DNA of 64,000 nt from an uncultured Rhodospirillales bacterium (GCA_903844135.1 CAIMSN010000096.1:1-64000); one strand, 5' to 3'. Counted from the first letter of the stretch, positions 37,055 through 45,811 are shown. Notes: a model not told the origin generated them from the letters alone. Made by a program: numbers and translations.

Positions 37055-37864
37055 CTACTGGTTCTGGTGTGGTCCATCCTGGGGCCGGCCGTAGTCATCG
37101 GCCCGTGACCAAGCCAGGCAGGCCATGATCGCGAGCGGGAAGACGACGAACTGCGATCCGATGGAGAGAAGCGCGCAGACTTCGCCGTAGGCGAAGTCCA
37201 GGCCGTTATCGCCGAAATAGACGAAATAGAAGAAGCAGCTCATCACCGTCACCAACGTGTCGGCCGCCTGGCTTCGCGCGAAGAAGGTCCGGCGTGCGAG
37301 CGGCAGCAGCCGGAAGAAGAAGCTCCAGAGGATCAGCAGCGCGGGCGCGGTGACGATCGGCAGCAGCAGCCATGTCGAGATCCCAAGGCCGCGCGCCACC
37401 AGCGCCATGTCGGCATGCGTGGTGACCGTCCGCATCGGCGCGTAGCTCCAGACGTTTCCGGCGCCCATCAAGGCCAGCCAGAACAGGAACATCGCCAGCG
37501 TCGGTCGCGTCTGGATCGACGCGCGGCCCAGCATCGCGAAGCACAGGACGTAGATGAGACCGTTGCCAATGCCCGGCCCGTCGAAGGCAATCAACGCCGC
37601 TTGCAGCCCGTGTCCGCTGGCAAAGATCGGCGCGTAATCGACACCGTCGCCGACATCCTGCTGGAACAGGAGGTTCGCGAGGCTCGCCCTGCCGTAATCG
37701 ATGCCGATCGGGCTACGCATCCATCCGAGCAGCCAGGCCGTCGTGGCATGCGCATATTCGTGCGTGAGATACGCCGTCGCGTGCGCCAGGAAGATCAACC
37801 CGATCGTCAGCAGGAAGAAGCGGCGATCGCCCCGTGTGATTTGGAACCCGGTTTTCATGGTCAT
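37055..37864 (-). CDS. Multi-pass membrane protein with HExxH motif
   Basis: 269-residue integral membrane protein with about six or seven hydrophobic segments. HEYAH (35-39) sits in the first membrane segment, in TAYLTHEYAHATTAWLLGW, reminiscent of intramembrane zinc peptidases (M50/site-2 type), in which HExxH also lies in a membrane helix. I see no certain second zinc motif of the NxxPxxxxD kind, so peptidase activity is unproven. ATG at 37864 overlaps the MATE gene stop by 4 nt; an ATG two codons later is possible. No precise family recognised. Confidence 0.65.
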   Translation of the reverse strand: MTMKTGFQITRGDRRFFLLTIGLIFLAHATAYLTHEYAHATTAWLLGWMRSPIGIDYGRASLANLLFQQDVGDGVDYAPIFASGHGLQAALIAFDGPGIGNGLIYVLCFAMLGRASIQTRPTLAMFLFWLALMGAGNVWSYAPMRTVTTHADMALVARGLGISTWLLLPIVTAPALLILWSFFFRLLPLARRTFFARSQAADTLVTVMSCFFYFVYFGDNGLDFAYGEVCALLSIGSQFVVFPLAIMACLAWSRADDYGRPQDGPHQNQ

Positions 37865-39243
37865 CCGTTCCGCCGCCCCGCCTGCGTCACCCGCCAGAAC
37901 CGCGTCGCCATCATCGCTGCCACCGCGGTCAGCGCGCCGGCGAGGCCGAGCCAGATGCCGGTCACGCCGTATCCCAGCCGGAATGCCAGCAGCCAGCCCA
38001 GCGGCAGACCGATCAGCCAGTAGCCGACCTGCGCCAGCAGCATCGGCACCCGCGTGTCGCCCATGCCGCGCAGCGCGCCGATCGCGGTGACCTGGGTGCC
38101 ATCCACCACCTGGAACAACGCCAGGATGGCCAGCAGCTTGATCGCCAGGCCGATCGCGGCGCGGTTCGCGGCCACCGCCGGATCCAGGAACGCGCTCGCG
38201 ATCAGATGCGGCGTCAGCAGCAGCGCCACGCCGATCACCGCCATCGTCGCCACGCCGAGCCCGATCGCCACCAGCCCGGCGCGCCGCACGCCCACCGGGT
38301 CGCGCGCGCCGGTGGCCAGCCCGGTGCGGACGTTGGCGGCCTGGCCGAGCGCCATCGGCACCATGAAGGTGAAGGTGCCGATACTCAGCACGATCTGGTG
38401 CGCCGCCAGCGACGCCGCTCCCAGCAGGCCGGCCGCCAGGCTGGAGATCAGGAACATCATCGTCTCGGCGGCAATGGTCGCGGTGATCGGCAGGCCGATC
38501 CGCAGCATCGGGCCGACCTGGCTCCAGTCCGGGCGTGGCGGCGTGATCATCACCCGACGCCGGCGGCTGCCATGCAGCAGGCCGAACAGCAGCAGCACGG
38601 TGATCCACAGCGTCAGCGTGGTCGCCAGCGCCGAGCCGCGCAGGCCGAGGCCGGGCAGCCCGGCCACACCGTTGATCAGCGCGTAGTTCAGCAGCCCGTT
38701 GCCGATCGCCATCGCCGGGGTCACGCGGAGCAGCAGGGTGGCCTGGCCGATCGCCGGCAGCATCGCCCGCATCACGCCCAGCCCGGCCAGGAACGCCGGG
38801 GTCGCCCAGCGCAGGATGCCGAGATAGACCCCGACATCGTGGGCCAGCCGGGGCGGCTCGCCCAGCAGAAGCAGCAGGGGCCCGATCAGGCTGAACAGCG
38901 CGAAGGCCGGAACCGACAGCATCAGCCCGAACAGCAGGGCGGTGCCGTACAGGCTCGCCGCCCGGCGTTCCTCGCCGGCGCCGCGCGCCTGAGCCGCCAG
39001 CACCCCGCCCGCCATCAGCGCGCCCTGCAGCGACGCGCCGACGGTGAAGAACAGCGTGTTTGCCAGGCCGCCGGCCGCCACCGCGCGCTCGCCGATCCCG
39101 CCCAGCAGCACGGTGTCGGTCAGCCCCATCGCGATCTCCGAAAGGCTCACCACCGCCAGCGGGACCGCCAGCGCCAGCAGCGCGCCTGCATGCGCGACCA
39201 GGCCCGCCTCGCGGGAGACGCCGGTCCTCGTTTCGTTCTCCAT
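37861..39243 (-). CDS. MATE-family efflux transporter
   Basis: Twelve-helix Na+ or H+-coupled multidrug exporter, 460 residues. The start at 39243 (MENETRTGVSREAG) fits the family; MGLTDTVLLGGIGERAVAAGG in TM2, ALMAGGVLAAQARGAGE after it, and the repeat equivalents SLAAHQIVLSIGTF and AANVRTGLATGARDP are characteristic. It pairs by ATGA overlap with the HExxH membrane protein gene downstream, and is divergent from cysS with only 46 bp between the starts. Confidence 0.9.
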   Translation of the reverse strand: MENETRTGVSREAGLVAHAGALLALAVPLAVVSLSEIAMGLTDTVLLGGIGERAVAAGGLANTLFFTVGASLQGALMAGGVLAAQARGAGEERRAASLYGTALLFGLMLSVPAFALFSLIGPLLLLLGEPPRLAHDVGVYLGILRWATPAFLAGLGVMRAMLPAIGQATLLLRVTPAMAIGNGLLNYALINGVAGLPGLGLRGSALATTLTLWITVLLLFGLLHGSRRRRVMITPPRPDWSQVGPMLRIGLPITATIAAETMMFLISSLAAGLLGAASLAAHQIVLSIGTFTFMVPMALGQAANVRTGLATGARDPVGVRRAGLVAIGLGVATMAVIGVALLLTPHLIASAFLDPAVAANRAAIGLAIKLLAILALFQVVDGTQVTAIGALRGMGDTRVPMLLAQVGYWLIGLPLGWLLAFRLGYGVTGIWLGLAGALTAVAAMMATRFWRVTQAGRRNG

Positions 39244-39289
39244 GCGGCAAGTGCTTGCCCGGTTGCGGCCGAGGATGCAAAACCCGGCG

Positions 39290-40633
39290 ATGCCCCAGCT
39301 TGCCCTCCATGACAGCCTGACTCGGCGGACGGCACCGTTCGTGCCGCTCGATCCCGCCAACGTGCGGGTCTATTACTGCGGTCCGACGGTCTACGACCTG
39401 GCGCATATCGGCAATCTGCGGGCGATGCTGTCCGCCGACATCCTGGTCCGGCTGCTGCGGGCGCTGTATCCGACGGTGACGTTCGTTCGAAACATCACCG
39501 ACGTGGACGACAAGATCAATGCGCGCGCCGCGGAGCGCGGCATCCCGATCGCCGAGCTCACCAAAGGCACCATCGCCGACTTCCACGCCGACCTGAAAGC
39601 CCTCTCTGTGCTGCCGCCGGACAAAGAGCCGCGCGCCACCGATCATGTCGGCGAGATGATCGTCCTGATCGCGCGTCTGGTGCAGTCCGGCCATGCCTAT
39701 GCCGCGGACGGGCACGTGCTGTTCCAGGTGGCGCATTTCGCCGATTACGGCGCCCTGTCCGGCCGCGATCCGGACGAGCTGCGCGCCGGCGCCAGGGTCG
39801 AGGTGGCCGGCTACAAGCGCGATCCCGGCGATTTCGTGCTGTGGAAACCGTCCACCCCGGAGCTGCCCGGCTGGGAAAGCCCGTGGGGACGCGGCCGGCC
39901 GGGCTGGCACATCGAGTGCAGCGCGATGGCGCATCGCTATCTCGGCGAGAGCTTCGACATCCATGGCGGCGGCGACGACCTGCTGTTCCCGCACCACGAG
40001 AACGAGCGCGCGCAGAGCCTGTGCGGCTGGCCGGGCAGCGGTTTCGCCAGGATCTGGCTGCACAACGCCATGCTGCTGGTCGACGGCGAGAAGATGTCCA
40101 AGAGCCTCGGCAATTTCTACACCGTGCGGGAGATCCTGGAGGAGCATCCGGCCGAGGCGCTGCGCCTGCTGCTGCTCGGCACGCATTACCGCTCGGTGCT
40201 GAACTTCACCCGCGAGGGCCTGGCCGAGGCGCGGCGCACGCTGGACCGGTTCTATCGGGCGATCGAGCGCAGCGCGCCGGCGCCAGGCGCGCCCCTGCCG
40301 CCGGCGTTTCTGGATGCGCTCTGCCAGGATCTCAACACGCCCGGCGCCATCGCCGTGCTGCACCGCCTGGCCGAGGCGGCCCTTGCCGGCGACCGTGCGG
40401 CGGGCGCCGGACTGCGCGCCGCCGGCGGCCTGCTCGGACTCTTGCAGGCCGACCCGTCCGATTGGTTCCAGGCCGGTCTCGATGCGGTCGCGGTGGAGCA
40501 GGCGATCGCCGCTCGGCTGGCCGCCCGCAAGGCCCGCGATTTCGCGCGCGCCGACGCGATCCGCGCTGAACTGCTGGCCGACGGGGTCGTGCTGGAAGAC
40601 GGCCCCTCCGGCACGAGCTGGCGACGCGCATGA
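39290..40633 (+). CDS. cysS: Cysteinyl-tRNA synthetase
   Basis: Class I synthetase of 447 residues. [19 protein letters not shown] has the first zinc Cys and [13 protein letters not shown] the second zinc Cys; [17 protein letters not shown] the zinc His/Glu; KMSKSLGNF the KMSKS loop. I choose the ATG at 39290 ([10 protein letters not shown]); an in-frame ATG at 39275 is possible and neither has a clear ribosome site. Overlaps the RNA methyltransferase gene by 4 nt. Confidence 0.96.
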   Translation: MPQLALHDSLTRRTAPFVPLDPANVRVYYCGPTVYDLAHIGNLRAMLSADILVRLLRALYPTVTFVRNITDVDDKINARAAERGIPIAELTKGTIADFHADLKALSVLPPDKEPRATDHVGEMIVLIARLVQSGHAYAADGHVLFQVAHFADYGALSGRDPDELRAGARVEVAGYKRDPGDFVLWKPSTPELPGWESPWGRGRPGWHIECSAMAHRYLGESFDIHGGGDDLLFPHHENERAQSLCGWPGSGFARIWLHNAMLLVDGEKMSKSLGNFYTVREILEEHPAEALRLLLLGTHYRSVLNFTREGLAEARRTLDRFYRAIERSAPAPGAPLPPAFLDALCQDLNTPGAIAVLHRLAEAALAGDRAAGAGLRAAGGLLGLLQADPSDWFQAGLDAVAVEQAIAARLAARKARDFARADAIRAELLADGVVLEDGPSGTSWRRA

Positions 40634-41424
40634 CCGGCCGCGACGGCGGCGCGCCGCTGGAGCCGATCGGCAACAGCCCGATCGTCGTGCTGGTCCGCCC
40701 CCAGCTTGCGGAGAATGTCGGCAGCGTGGCCCGCGCCATGGCCAATGGCGGCCTGTTCCATTTGCGTCTGGTCGCGCCGCGCGACGGCTGGCCGCAGGAG
40801 CGCGCCTGGCGGTCCGCCTCCGGCGCCGACCGCATCCTCGACTGCGCCACCGTCCATCCCGACATCGACGACGCCGTCGCCGACCTGCACCGCGTGTTCG
40901 CGACCTGTCCGCGTCCGCGTCACGTGGTCAAGCCGGTGCTGACCGCCCGGGGCGGCGCCGCGGAACTGCGCGGCCTCGCCGATCGCGGCTTGAAGGTCGG
41001 CATCCTGTTCGGCCCGGAGCGCGCCGGGCTCGACAGCGACGAGCTGGCGCGCGCCGACTCGCTGATCCGCTATCCGCTGAATCCCGGCTTCTCGTCGCTC
41101 AACCTGGCCCAGGCGGTGATGGTGATGGCCTACGAATGGTGGGTGTCCGCCGACGATACCGTCCCGCGCACCCTGATGACCAACGAGACCCATGTCGCCA
41201 CCAAGGGCGAGCTGGAGAACTTCATGGGCCATCTGATCCGCGAGCTCGATTCGTGCGGCTTCCTGCGCAACCTGCCCAAGCGTCCCGGCATGGTGCGCAA
41301 CCTGCGCCACTTCTTCGCGCGCGGCGAGGTGACCGAGCAGGAGCTGCGCACCCTGCACGGCGTGGTGACCGAACTCGCCCTCGGCCGCCGCCTGCGCGGC
41401 CGGGACGAGACGCCGGGTCAGTAA
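40630..41424 (+). CDS. TrmJ-like SPOUT RNA 2'-O-methyltransferase
   Basis: SPOUT (trefoil-knot) methyltransferase of 264 residues, TrmH family group 1, to which TrmJ (tRNA Cm32/Um32) belongs. IVVLVRPQLAENVGSVARAM, KVGILFGPERAGLDSDEL and YPLNPGFSSLNLAQAV are motifs 1-3 of the family. A C-terminal helical extension (LRNLRHFFARGEVTEQELRT) fits TrmJ. Coupled by ATGA overlap to cysS, putting a tRNA modifier with a tRNA charger. Its end overlaps a convergent lipoprotein gene by 7 bp. Confidence 0.85.
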   Translation: MTGRDGGAPLEPIGNSPIVVLVRPQLAENVGSVARAMANGGLFHLRLVAPRDGWPQERAWRSASGADRILDCATVHPDIDDAVADLHRVFATCPRPRHVVKPVLTARGGAAELRGLADRGLKVGILFGPERAGLDSDELARADSLIRYPLNPGFSSLNLAQAVMVMAYEWWVSADDTVPRTLMTNETHVATKGELENFMGHLIRELDSCGFLRNLPKRPGMVRNLRHFFARGEVTEQELRTLHGVVTELALGRRLRGRDETPGQ

Positions 41425-41561
41425 TAGCCGTAGTGATAATGGTAGGGGCGATAATAGCCGCCGTCCGGATAGACGATGCAGCCGCCGAGCGACGCTCCGG
41501 CCAGCAGCAGAGCGGCCATGGCGGCGAGGCGCCTGGCGGTCAGATGGGTGTTTCGGTTCAT
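41418..41561 (-). CDS. Tiny Tyr/His-rich lipoprotein
   Basis: 47-residue predicted lipoprotein: positively charged start, hydrophobic core and lipobox LGGC, leaving a mature peptide of about 20 residues ending GGYYRPYHYHYGYY. No family recognised by name, though short Tyr-rich lipoproteins are frequent in proteobacteria. The ATG at 41561 is chosen because it begins the signal peptide; the frame continues upstream by 15 codons. Confidence 0.6.
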   Translation of the reverse strand: MNRNTHLTARRLAAMAALLLAGASLGGCIVYPDGGYYRPYHYHYGYY

Positions 41562-41668
41562 GGTCCGGGTCTCCGATCCTGCGATCGTTCCAGCATCCGC
41601 CTGCATCGTGTCGGCGATGGGGCGGCGGCTGTATCGAACTGCAAGCCCCCCGCCGATCGGTGCACCGA

Positions 41669-41697
41669 TTGACTTGCGCCCGTCCGGCCCCTATAGG
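41669..41697 (+). promoter_or_regulatory. Sigma-70 type promoter of rpsD
   Basis: TTGACT (41669..41674), 17-nt spacer, TATAGG (41692..41697). It would give a leader of about 170 nt before the rpsD GTG. Confidence 0.7.
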
Positions 41698-41766
41698 CCG
41701 CCGCTACTGCCGGGAACGTGGACGGTCCGGCCGGCCTCGCACATGCGGGGACGGTAATGCGGAACG

Positions 41767-41830
41767 CGCCCGTCGCGACCATCGAGGGTCGGGGCCTACC
41801 GGTGCAACAAGCGGAACAGGGCGACGGGCG
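41767..41830 (+). promoter_or_regulatory. Structured leader upstream of rpsD
   Basis: In the rpsD leader, CGCCCGTCGC (41767..41776) is exactly complementary to GCGACGGGCG (41821..41830), closing a 44-nt region that itself contains GACC/GGTC (41777..41790). The structure ends about 30 nt before the ribosome site AAAGGAG. Because S4 controls its own synthesis in several bacteria through a leader RNA, this could be the S4-binding regulator; that step is inference. Confidence 0.45.
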
Positions 41831-41875
41831 ACAGCCTGAACGCGCGACCGCACCGAAGACGAAAGGAGCGCGCTC

Positions 41876-42493
41876 GTGACCAAGCGCCTCGAGAGCAAGT
41901 ACAAGATCAACCGCCGCCTCGGCGTCAATCTCTGGGGCCGGGCGAAGTCGCCGATCAACAAGCGCGAATACGGCCCCGGCCAGCACGGCCAGCGCCGCAA
42001 GCAGAAGCCGTCCGACTTCTCGGTCCAGTTGATGGCCAAGCAGAAGCTCAAGGGCTATTACGGCAACATCAGCGAGAAGCAGTTCCGCAAGTATTACGAC
42101 GAGGCGGTGCGCCGCAAGGGCGACACCTCGGAGAACCTGATCGACCTGCTCGAGCGTCGCCTGGATGCGGTGATCTACCGCCTGAAGTTCGCCATGACCC
42201 CGTTCGCGGCTCGCCAGTTCGTCAATCACGGCCACGTCACCGTGAACGGCAAGAAGGTCAACATCCCGTCCTTCCTGGTCCGCGACGGCGACGTCATCGA
42301 GGTGCGCGAGAAGTCCAAGCAGCTCGCCGTGGTGCTCGATGCCGCGCAGAGCGGCGAGCGCGACGTTCCGGAATATCTGGAAGTCGATCACCGCTCGATG
42401 AAGGGCAAGTTCGCCCGTAGCCCGAAGCTGTCGGACGTGCCGTATCCGGTGACCATGGAGCCGAACCTGGTCGTCGAGTTCTACTCGCGTTGA
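41876..42493 (+). CDS. rpsD: Ribosomal protein S4
   Basis: Primary-binding 30S protein of 205 residues, also a translational fidelity factor. [13 protein letters not shown]-type start ([20 protein letters not shown]), [15 protein letters not shown], and the S4 RNA-binding domain ([35 protein letters not shown]) are unmistakable. No zinc-binding cysteines. GTG start at 41876 is supported by AAAGGAG 8 nt upstream. Monocistronic with its own promoter, not in an S13-S11 operon. Confidence 0.98.
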   Translation: MTKRLESKYKINRRLGVNLWGRAKSPINKREYGPGQHGQRRKQKPSDFSVQLMAKQKLKGYYGNISEKQFRKYYDEAVRRKGDTSENLIDLLERRLDAVIYRLKFAMTPFAARQFVNHGHVTVNGKKVNIPSFLVRDGDVIEVREKSKQLAVVLDAAQSGERDVPEYLEVDHRSMKGKFARSPKLSDVPYPVTMEPNLVVEFYSR

Positions 42494-42500
42494 TGAGGCC

Positions 42501-42618
42501 GCAGGGGGCGTTGCCCCCTGCACCCCCACCAGAGGGCAGTCGCCCTCTGGACACCCAATCTTAAACCCTGGGTTCTAAGGGCTTCGCCCTTAGCGGGGTC
42601 CAGGGGCGGAGCCCCTGG
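42501..42618. repeat. Cluster of four hairpins, dispersed repeat family
   Basis: Four perfect or near-perfect palindromes fill the rpsD-prfC gap: 42501..42521 (GCAGGGGGC/GCCCCCTGC), 42529..42550 (CCAGAGGGC/GCCCTCTGG), 42575..42593 (CTAAGGGC/GCCCTTAG) and 42600..42618 (CCAGGGGC/GCCCCTGG). The last two, joined by GGGGTC, form a composite unit found again at 54716..54758 and 56956..56991. The first two look like an inverted relative. They may terminate rpsD transcription. Confidence 0.85.
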
Positions 42619-42621
42619 CCT

Positions 42622-44154
42622 TTGTCCGACCTACAATCCGAAATCTCCCGCCGCCGCACCTTCGCGATCATCTCGCACCCGGACGCCGGCAAGACCACGC
42701 TCACCGAGCGTCTGCTGCGCGCCGGCGGCGCGATCCAGATGGCCGGCAACGTCCGCGCCAAGGGCGAGCGGCGTCGCACCCGCTCCGACTGGATGGGCAT
42801 CGAGCGCGACCGCGGCATCTCCGTCGTCACCTCGGTGATGACGTTCGAGTATGGCGGCTGCATCTTCAACCTGCTCGATACGCCGGGCCACGAGGATTTC
42901 TCCGAGGATACCTACCGCACCCTGACCGCGGTGGATTCCGCGGTGATGGTGATCGACGCCGCCAAGGGCATCGAGGCCCGCACCCTGAAGCTGTTCGAGA
43001 TCTGCCGCCTGCGCGACATCCCGATCATCACCTTCGTCAACAAGATGGACCGGGAAGCGCAGGACCCGTTCGCGCTGCTCGACGAGGTCAGCCAGGCGCT
43101 GGCGCTCGACACCGCGCCGGCGACCTGGCCGATCGGCCGCGCCTCGAACTTCGCCGGCACCTACGATCTGCGCGCCCGCGCAGTGCACCTGGACACGCCG
43201 CTCGAGCAGTCCGACCCGCGCATGGTCGCGCTCGGCGAGGAGCTCGAGCTGGTGCAGGCCGCGCTGCCGGAATGGGACAAGGACAGCTTCGATGCCGGGC
43301 ATCTGACGCCGGTGTATTTCGGCAGCGCGATGAAGGAGATCGGCGTCACCGACCTGCTGGATGCGCTGGTCGATTTCGGGCCGCCGCCGCGCGCGCAGGC
43401 CAGCGACGGCCGCACCGTGCAGGCCGACGAGCCGGGCATGACCGCGCTGATCTTCAAGATCCAGGCGAACATGGACCCGAACCACCGCGACCGCATGGCG
43501 TTCGCCAGGGTCTGTTCCGGCCGGCTGTCGCGCGGCATGCGGGTGCGCCACGTGCGTTCCGCCAAGCAGTTCGCGCTGCACACGCCGCAATTCTTCTTCG
43601 CCCGCGACAGGCAGCTCGCAGAGGAGGCGTTCGCCGGCGACGTGGTCGGCATCCCCAATCACGGCACGCTGCGGATCGGCGACACCCTCACCGAGGGCGA
43701 GGATATCCGTTTCACCGGGGTGCCGCATTTCGCGCCCGAGATCCTGCGCCGGGTCAGGCTCGACGATGCGATGAAGGCGAAGAAGCTGCGCCAGGCGCTG
43801 CAGGAGTTGGCGGAGGAGGGGGTGGTACAGTTGTTCCGGCCGCAGGACGGCGCGCCGCCGATCGTCGGCGTGGTCGGCACGCTGCAGCTCGACGTGCTGC
43901 AGGCGCGGCTGGCCGGGGAATACGGCGTCGGCATCGGCTTCGAGAGCACGCCCTTCTCGCTGGCGCGCTGGGTGGACGGCGAGAAGACCAAGCTCGCCGG
44001 CTTCGTCGCCTCCAACCGCACCGCCATGGCCGACGACCTCGATGGCGATCCGGTATTCCTGGCGAGTTCCGACTTCATGATGCGCCGTACGTCGGAGATG
44101 AACCCCGACCTCCGCTTCGTCGACATCAAGCAGATCGGCATTGTCGCCGGCTAG
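42622..44154 (+). CDS. prfC: Peptide chain release factor 3
   Basis: GTPase that recycles RF1/RF2 after termination; 510 residues. G1 HPDAGKTT (19-26), G2 area DRGISVVTSVM, G3 DTPGHEDF and G4 NKMD are intact, and RRRTFAIISHPD at the start is the usual RF3 opening. The only start that keeps the N-terminus is TTG at 42622 (reads Ser-Asp-Leu-Gln next); no ATG or GTG is suitably placed. The repeat hairpin ends 3 nt before this codon and supplies the only purine-rich stretch (GGCGGAG), which is odd. Confidence 0.93.
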   Translation: MSDLQSEISRRRTFAIISHPDAGKTTLTERLLRAGGAIQMAGNVRAKGERRRTRSDWMGIERDRGISVVTSVMTFEYGGCIFNLLDTPGHEDFSEDTYRTLTAVDSAVMVIDAAKGIEARTLKLFEICRLRDIPIITFVNKMDREAQDPFALLDEVSQALALDTAPATWPIGRASNFAGTYDLRARAVHLDTPLEQSDPRMVALGEELELVQAALPEWDKDSFDAGHLTPVYFGSAMKEIGVTDLLDALVDFGPPPRAQASDGRTVQADEPGMTALIFKIQANMDPNHRDRMAFARVCSGRLSRGMRVRHVRSAKQFALHTPQFFFARDRQLAEEAFAGDVVGIPNHGTLRIGDTLTEGEDIRFTGVPHFAPEILRRVRLDDAMKAKKLRQALQELAEEGVVQLFRPQDGAPPIVGVVGTLQLDVLQARLAGEYGVGIGFESTPFSLARWVDGEKTKLAGFVASNRTAMADDLDGDPVFLASSDFMMRRTSEMNPDLRFVDIKQIGIVAG

Positions 44155-44169
44155 GCTGGCTGGCGGACT

Positions 44170-44478
44170 TCAGGCCGCGCGCAGCGTCTCGATGCCGGAC
44201 ACGTCCGTGTCCCGCTCGGCTTTCCACAGATCGTGCGCCGCCTGCATGCGGACCCAGACGCCGGCGCCGTTGCCGAACAGCTTGCCCAGACGGACGGCGA
44301 CCTGCGGTGTGACCGGCTGTCGCCGACCGAGAATGTCGTACAAGGTCTGGCGCGAAATCCCCAGAAGGCGTGCGATCTCCGCCTTGCTTTTGCCGGTCGC
44401 CGGAATGACGTCCTCTGCCAGCAGCGCGCCGGGATGCACCGGTTCGATGCGGGGATGGCGGGTCAGAGTCTCAACCAT
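44170..44478 (-). CDS. higA: HigA-family antitoxin
   Basis: 102-residue XRE-type antitoxin. IEPVHPGALLAEDVIPATG is the HigA signature and KSKAEIARLLGISRQTLYDI the helix-turn-helix. It neutralises the toxin and represses the pair. The ATG at 44478 overlaps the toxin gene end by 8 nt; toxin-first order is normal for higBA. Convergent with prfC, 15 nt apart. Confidence 0.93.
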   Translation of the reverse strand: MVETLTRHPRIEPVHPGALLAEDVIPATGKSKAEIARLLGISRQTLYDILGRRQPVTPQVAVRLGKLFGNGAGVWVRMQAAHDLWKAERDTDVSGIETLRAA

Positions 44479-44752
44479 GATAATCCTCCAGATCGACGTC
44501 GATGGCATCGTCGCCCGACCAGCCGAAGGTCAGTCGCCAGTTGCGGGAGATCGAGACTGCAAACCGCCCTTGCATGTCGCCGGTCAGCGCGTGAAAGCCG
44601 TAGCCCGGTAAATCCATGTCGGTCGGGGCGGTCGCTTCGTTCAGGACGCCCATCGCGCGCTTGATCTTGCCGCGCCAGTCGGCACGTAATCCGCTGTCGT
44701 CTCCCCTGGCCCAATAGCGCTTGAGCACCTTGCTGCGGATGCTCGCGATCAT
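44471..44752 (-). CDS. higB: HigB-family toxin (RelE superfamily)
   Basis: 93-residue ribosome-dependent mRNA endonuclease of the RelE/HigB fold. IRSKVLKRYWARGD, then DLPGYGFHALTGDMQGRFAVSI-type core and NWRLTFGWSGDDAIDVDLEDYH match HigB, with the conserved basic and aromatic catalytic residues in place (R and W in SRNWRLTFGW). Length normal, no frameshift, so the pair looks functional. A palindrome 8 nt upstream is the probable HigA operator. Confidence 0.92.
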   Translation of the reverse strand: MIASIRSKVLKRYWARGDDSGLRADWRGKIKRAMGVLNEATAPTDMDLPGYGFHALTGDMQGRFAVSISRNWRLTFGWSGDDAIDVDLEDYHG

Positions 44753-44760
44753 CGCAAAAC

Positions 44761-44779
44761 CGTAAGGTAACGCCTTACG
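44761..44779. promoter_or_regulatory. Probable HigA operator
   Basis: Perfect inverted repeat CGTAAGG-TAACG-CCTTACG, 8 nt before the higB start; size and position fit the autoregulatory operator of an XRE antitoxin. Confidence 0.65.
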
Positions 44780-44802
44780 ATTGGCAAGGATTTTCTCACG
44801 CG

Positions 44803-45085
44803 CGATATCGGCGGTGGCGGTCGCACGTCACCCCGGTCTCGCTCAAGCGCGGCGACATCCAGGCGATGGAGCACGACGTGAACGAGGCCGGCACCTGCAA
44901 GGTCGCCAAAAACCCGGACAGGCTGCGTCAGGACGAGGAAGCGGTCGGTTTCGTCAGGATCTTCGTCGCCTCTGGAAAGCCGATCGGCGCAATGCCGGTA
45001 CCATTTGGGTCGACGAGACGGTGGCCAGGGACGGCACTCTGGTAACGTCGCGCTATTCGGCGAAGCGGCCTGACCCGTTCAGCGC
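44803..45085 (+). pseudogene. PfpI/DJ-1 family remnant
   Basis: Broken gene of the PfpI/DJ-1 (deglycase/general stress protein 18) family. One frame reads TPVSLKRGDIQAMEHDV and then NPDRLRQDEEAVGFVRIFVA plus SGKPIG, both typical of the middle of the family; the sequence then jumps frame to RNAGTIWVDETVARDGTLV and TSR, the family's C-terminal part. About 30-35 residues between the two, which include the catalytic cysteine (normally CHGP), are missing. The N-terminus is also gone. The end overlaps the convergent NUDIX gene. Certainly inactive. Confidence 0.75.
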
Positions 45086-45805
45086 CGACCAGCGTTCGAT
45101 GAGGATGCGGGCCGAGACCAGCAGGTCCGGTTCCGCGTCCCGCAGCAGCCCGGGAACGGCGCCGGCCGGGACCAGACGCAGGGCGTCGTATTCGCCATTG
45201 CCGTGTGTGGACCAGCGTCTTTCGATGGACTGGAAAGAAAGCCTGGTCGAGATCAGGCAACCGAGATCGACCACCTTGCTCCGCGGATGCTCGATCGCCA
45301 CCACCGGCACGACCTCGCAGACCGCCTCGCCGTCGAGTCCCAGCTCCTCGGCGAGTTCCGCCAGGAGCTGGCGCTTCGGATCGACCGCCTGTTCGCCGTC
45401 GCGCGACTCCACCGCTCCGGCCGGGGCGGCCTGCCAGCGTCCCGGCATGTAGAGCGCGCTCGCCTGCCGCCGCCCCAGCACCAGCCCGTCGGCGCAGGCG
45501 ATCAGCCCGTTCACCGACAGGGAGCGGGTGTGCTGCGCGGCGAACAGGCCCGGACGCCGCATCTGCGCCAGCACGCGCCGGTATTCCGTCCAATGGCCCT
45601 GGATCCGGTCGGACGCGATCCGATCGGCGGTGAACACGCGGCCGTTGAACAAGGACGGACGGTCGCCGCGCGCTTCCGCCCAGATCCGGTCGATCTCGAT
45701 CTCGACCGACGCCGGCAGCGCCGGCATTCGTCCGGTGGCGGACACCGTGACCGACGCATCGAGCGTCAGGCTGCGCCACCCCGCCTCATGCAGGTCCGGC
45801 AGCAC
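45053..45805 (-). CDS. NUDIX hydrolase
   Basis: 250-residue protein with a C-terminal NUDIX domain: QAAPAGAVESRDGE and LLAELAEELGLDGE give a recognisable but slightly loose Nudix box. The N-terminal about 100 residues form a strand-rich domain of unknown function. Eukaryote-like Nudix proteins of this two-domain layout (such as Nudt22-like sugar-nucleotide hydrolases) come to mind, but the substrate is not determined. The gene starts 6 nt after the zwf stop and is probably cotranscribed with it. Its last bases cover the PfpI remnant. Confidence 0.78.
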   Translation of the reverse strand: MLPDLHEAGWRSLTLDASVTVSATGRMPALPASVEIEIDRIWAEARGDRPSLFNGRVFTADRIASDRIQGHWTEYRRVLAQMRRPGLFAAQHTRSLSVNGLIACADGLVLGRRQASALYMPGRWQAAPAGAVESRDGEQAVDPKRQLLAELAEELGLDGEAVCEVVPVVAIEHPRSKVVDLGCLISTRLSFQSIERRWSTHGNGEYDALRLVPAGAVPGLLRDAEPDLLVSARILIERWSALNGSGRFAE

Positions 45806-45811
45806 GCGCGT

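Noticed and set aside
37055-40363. A 1102-codon minus-strand frame
   Set aside because: Only its last 270 codons (the HExxH protein) are a gene; the rest is antisense to cysS and out of frame with the MATE gene.
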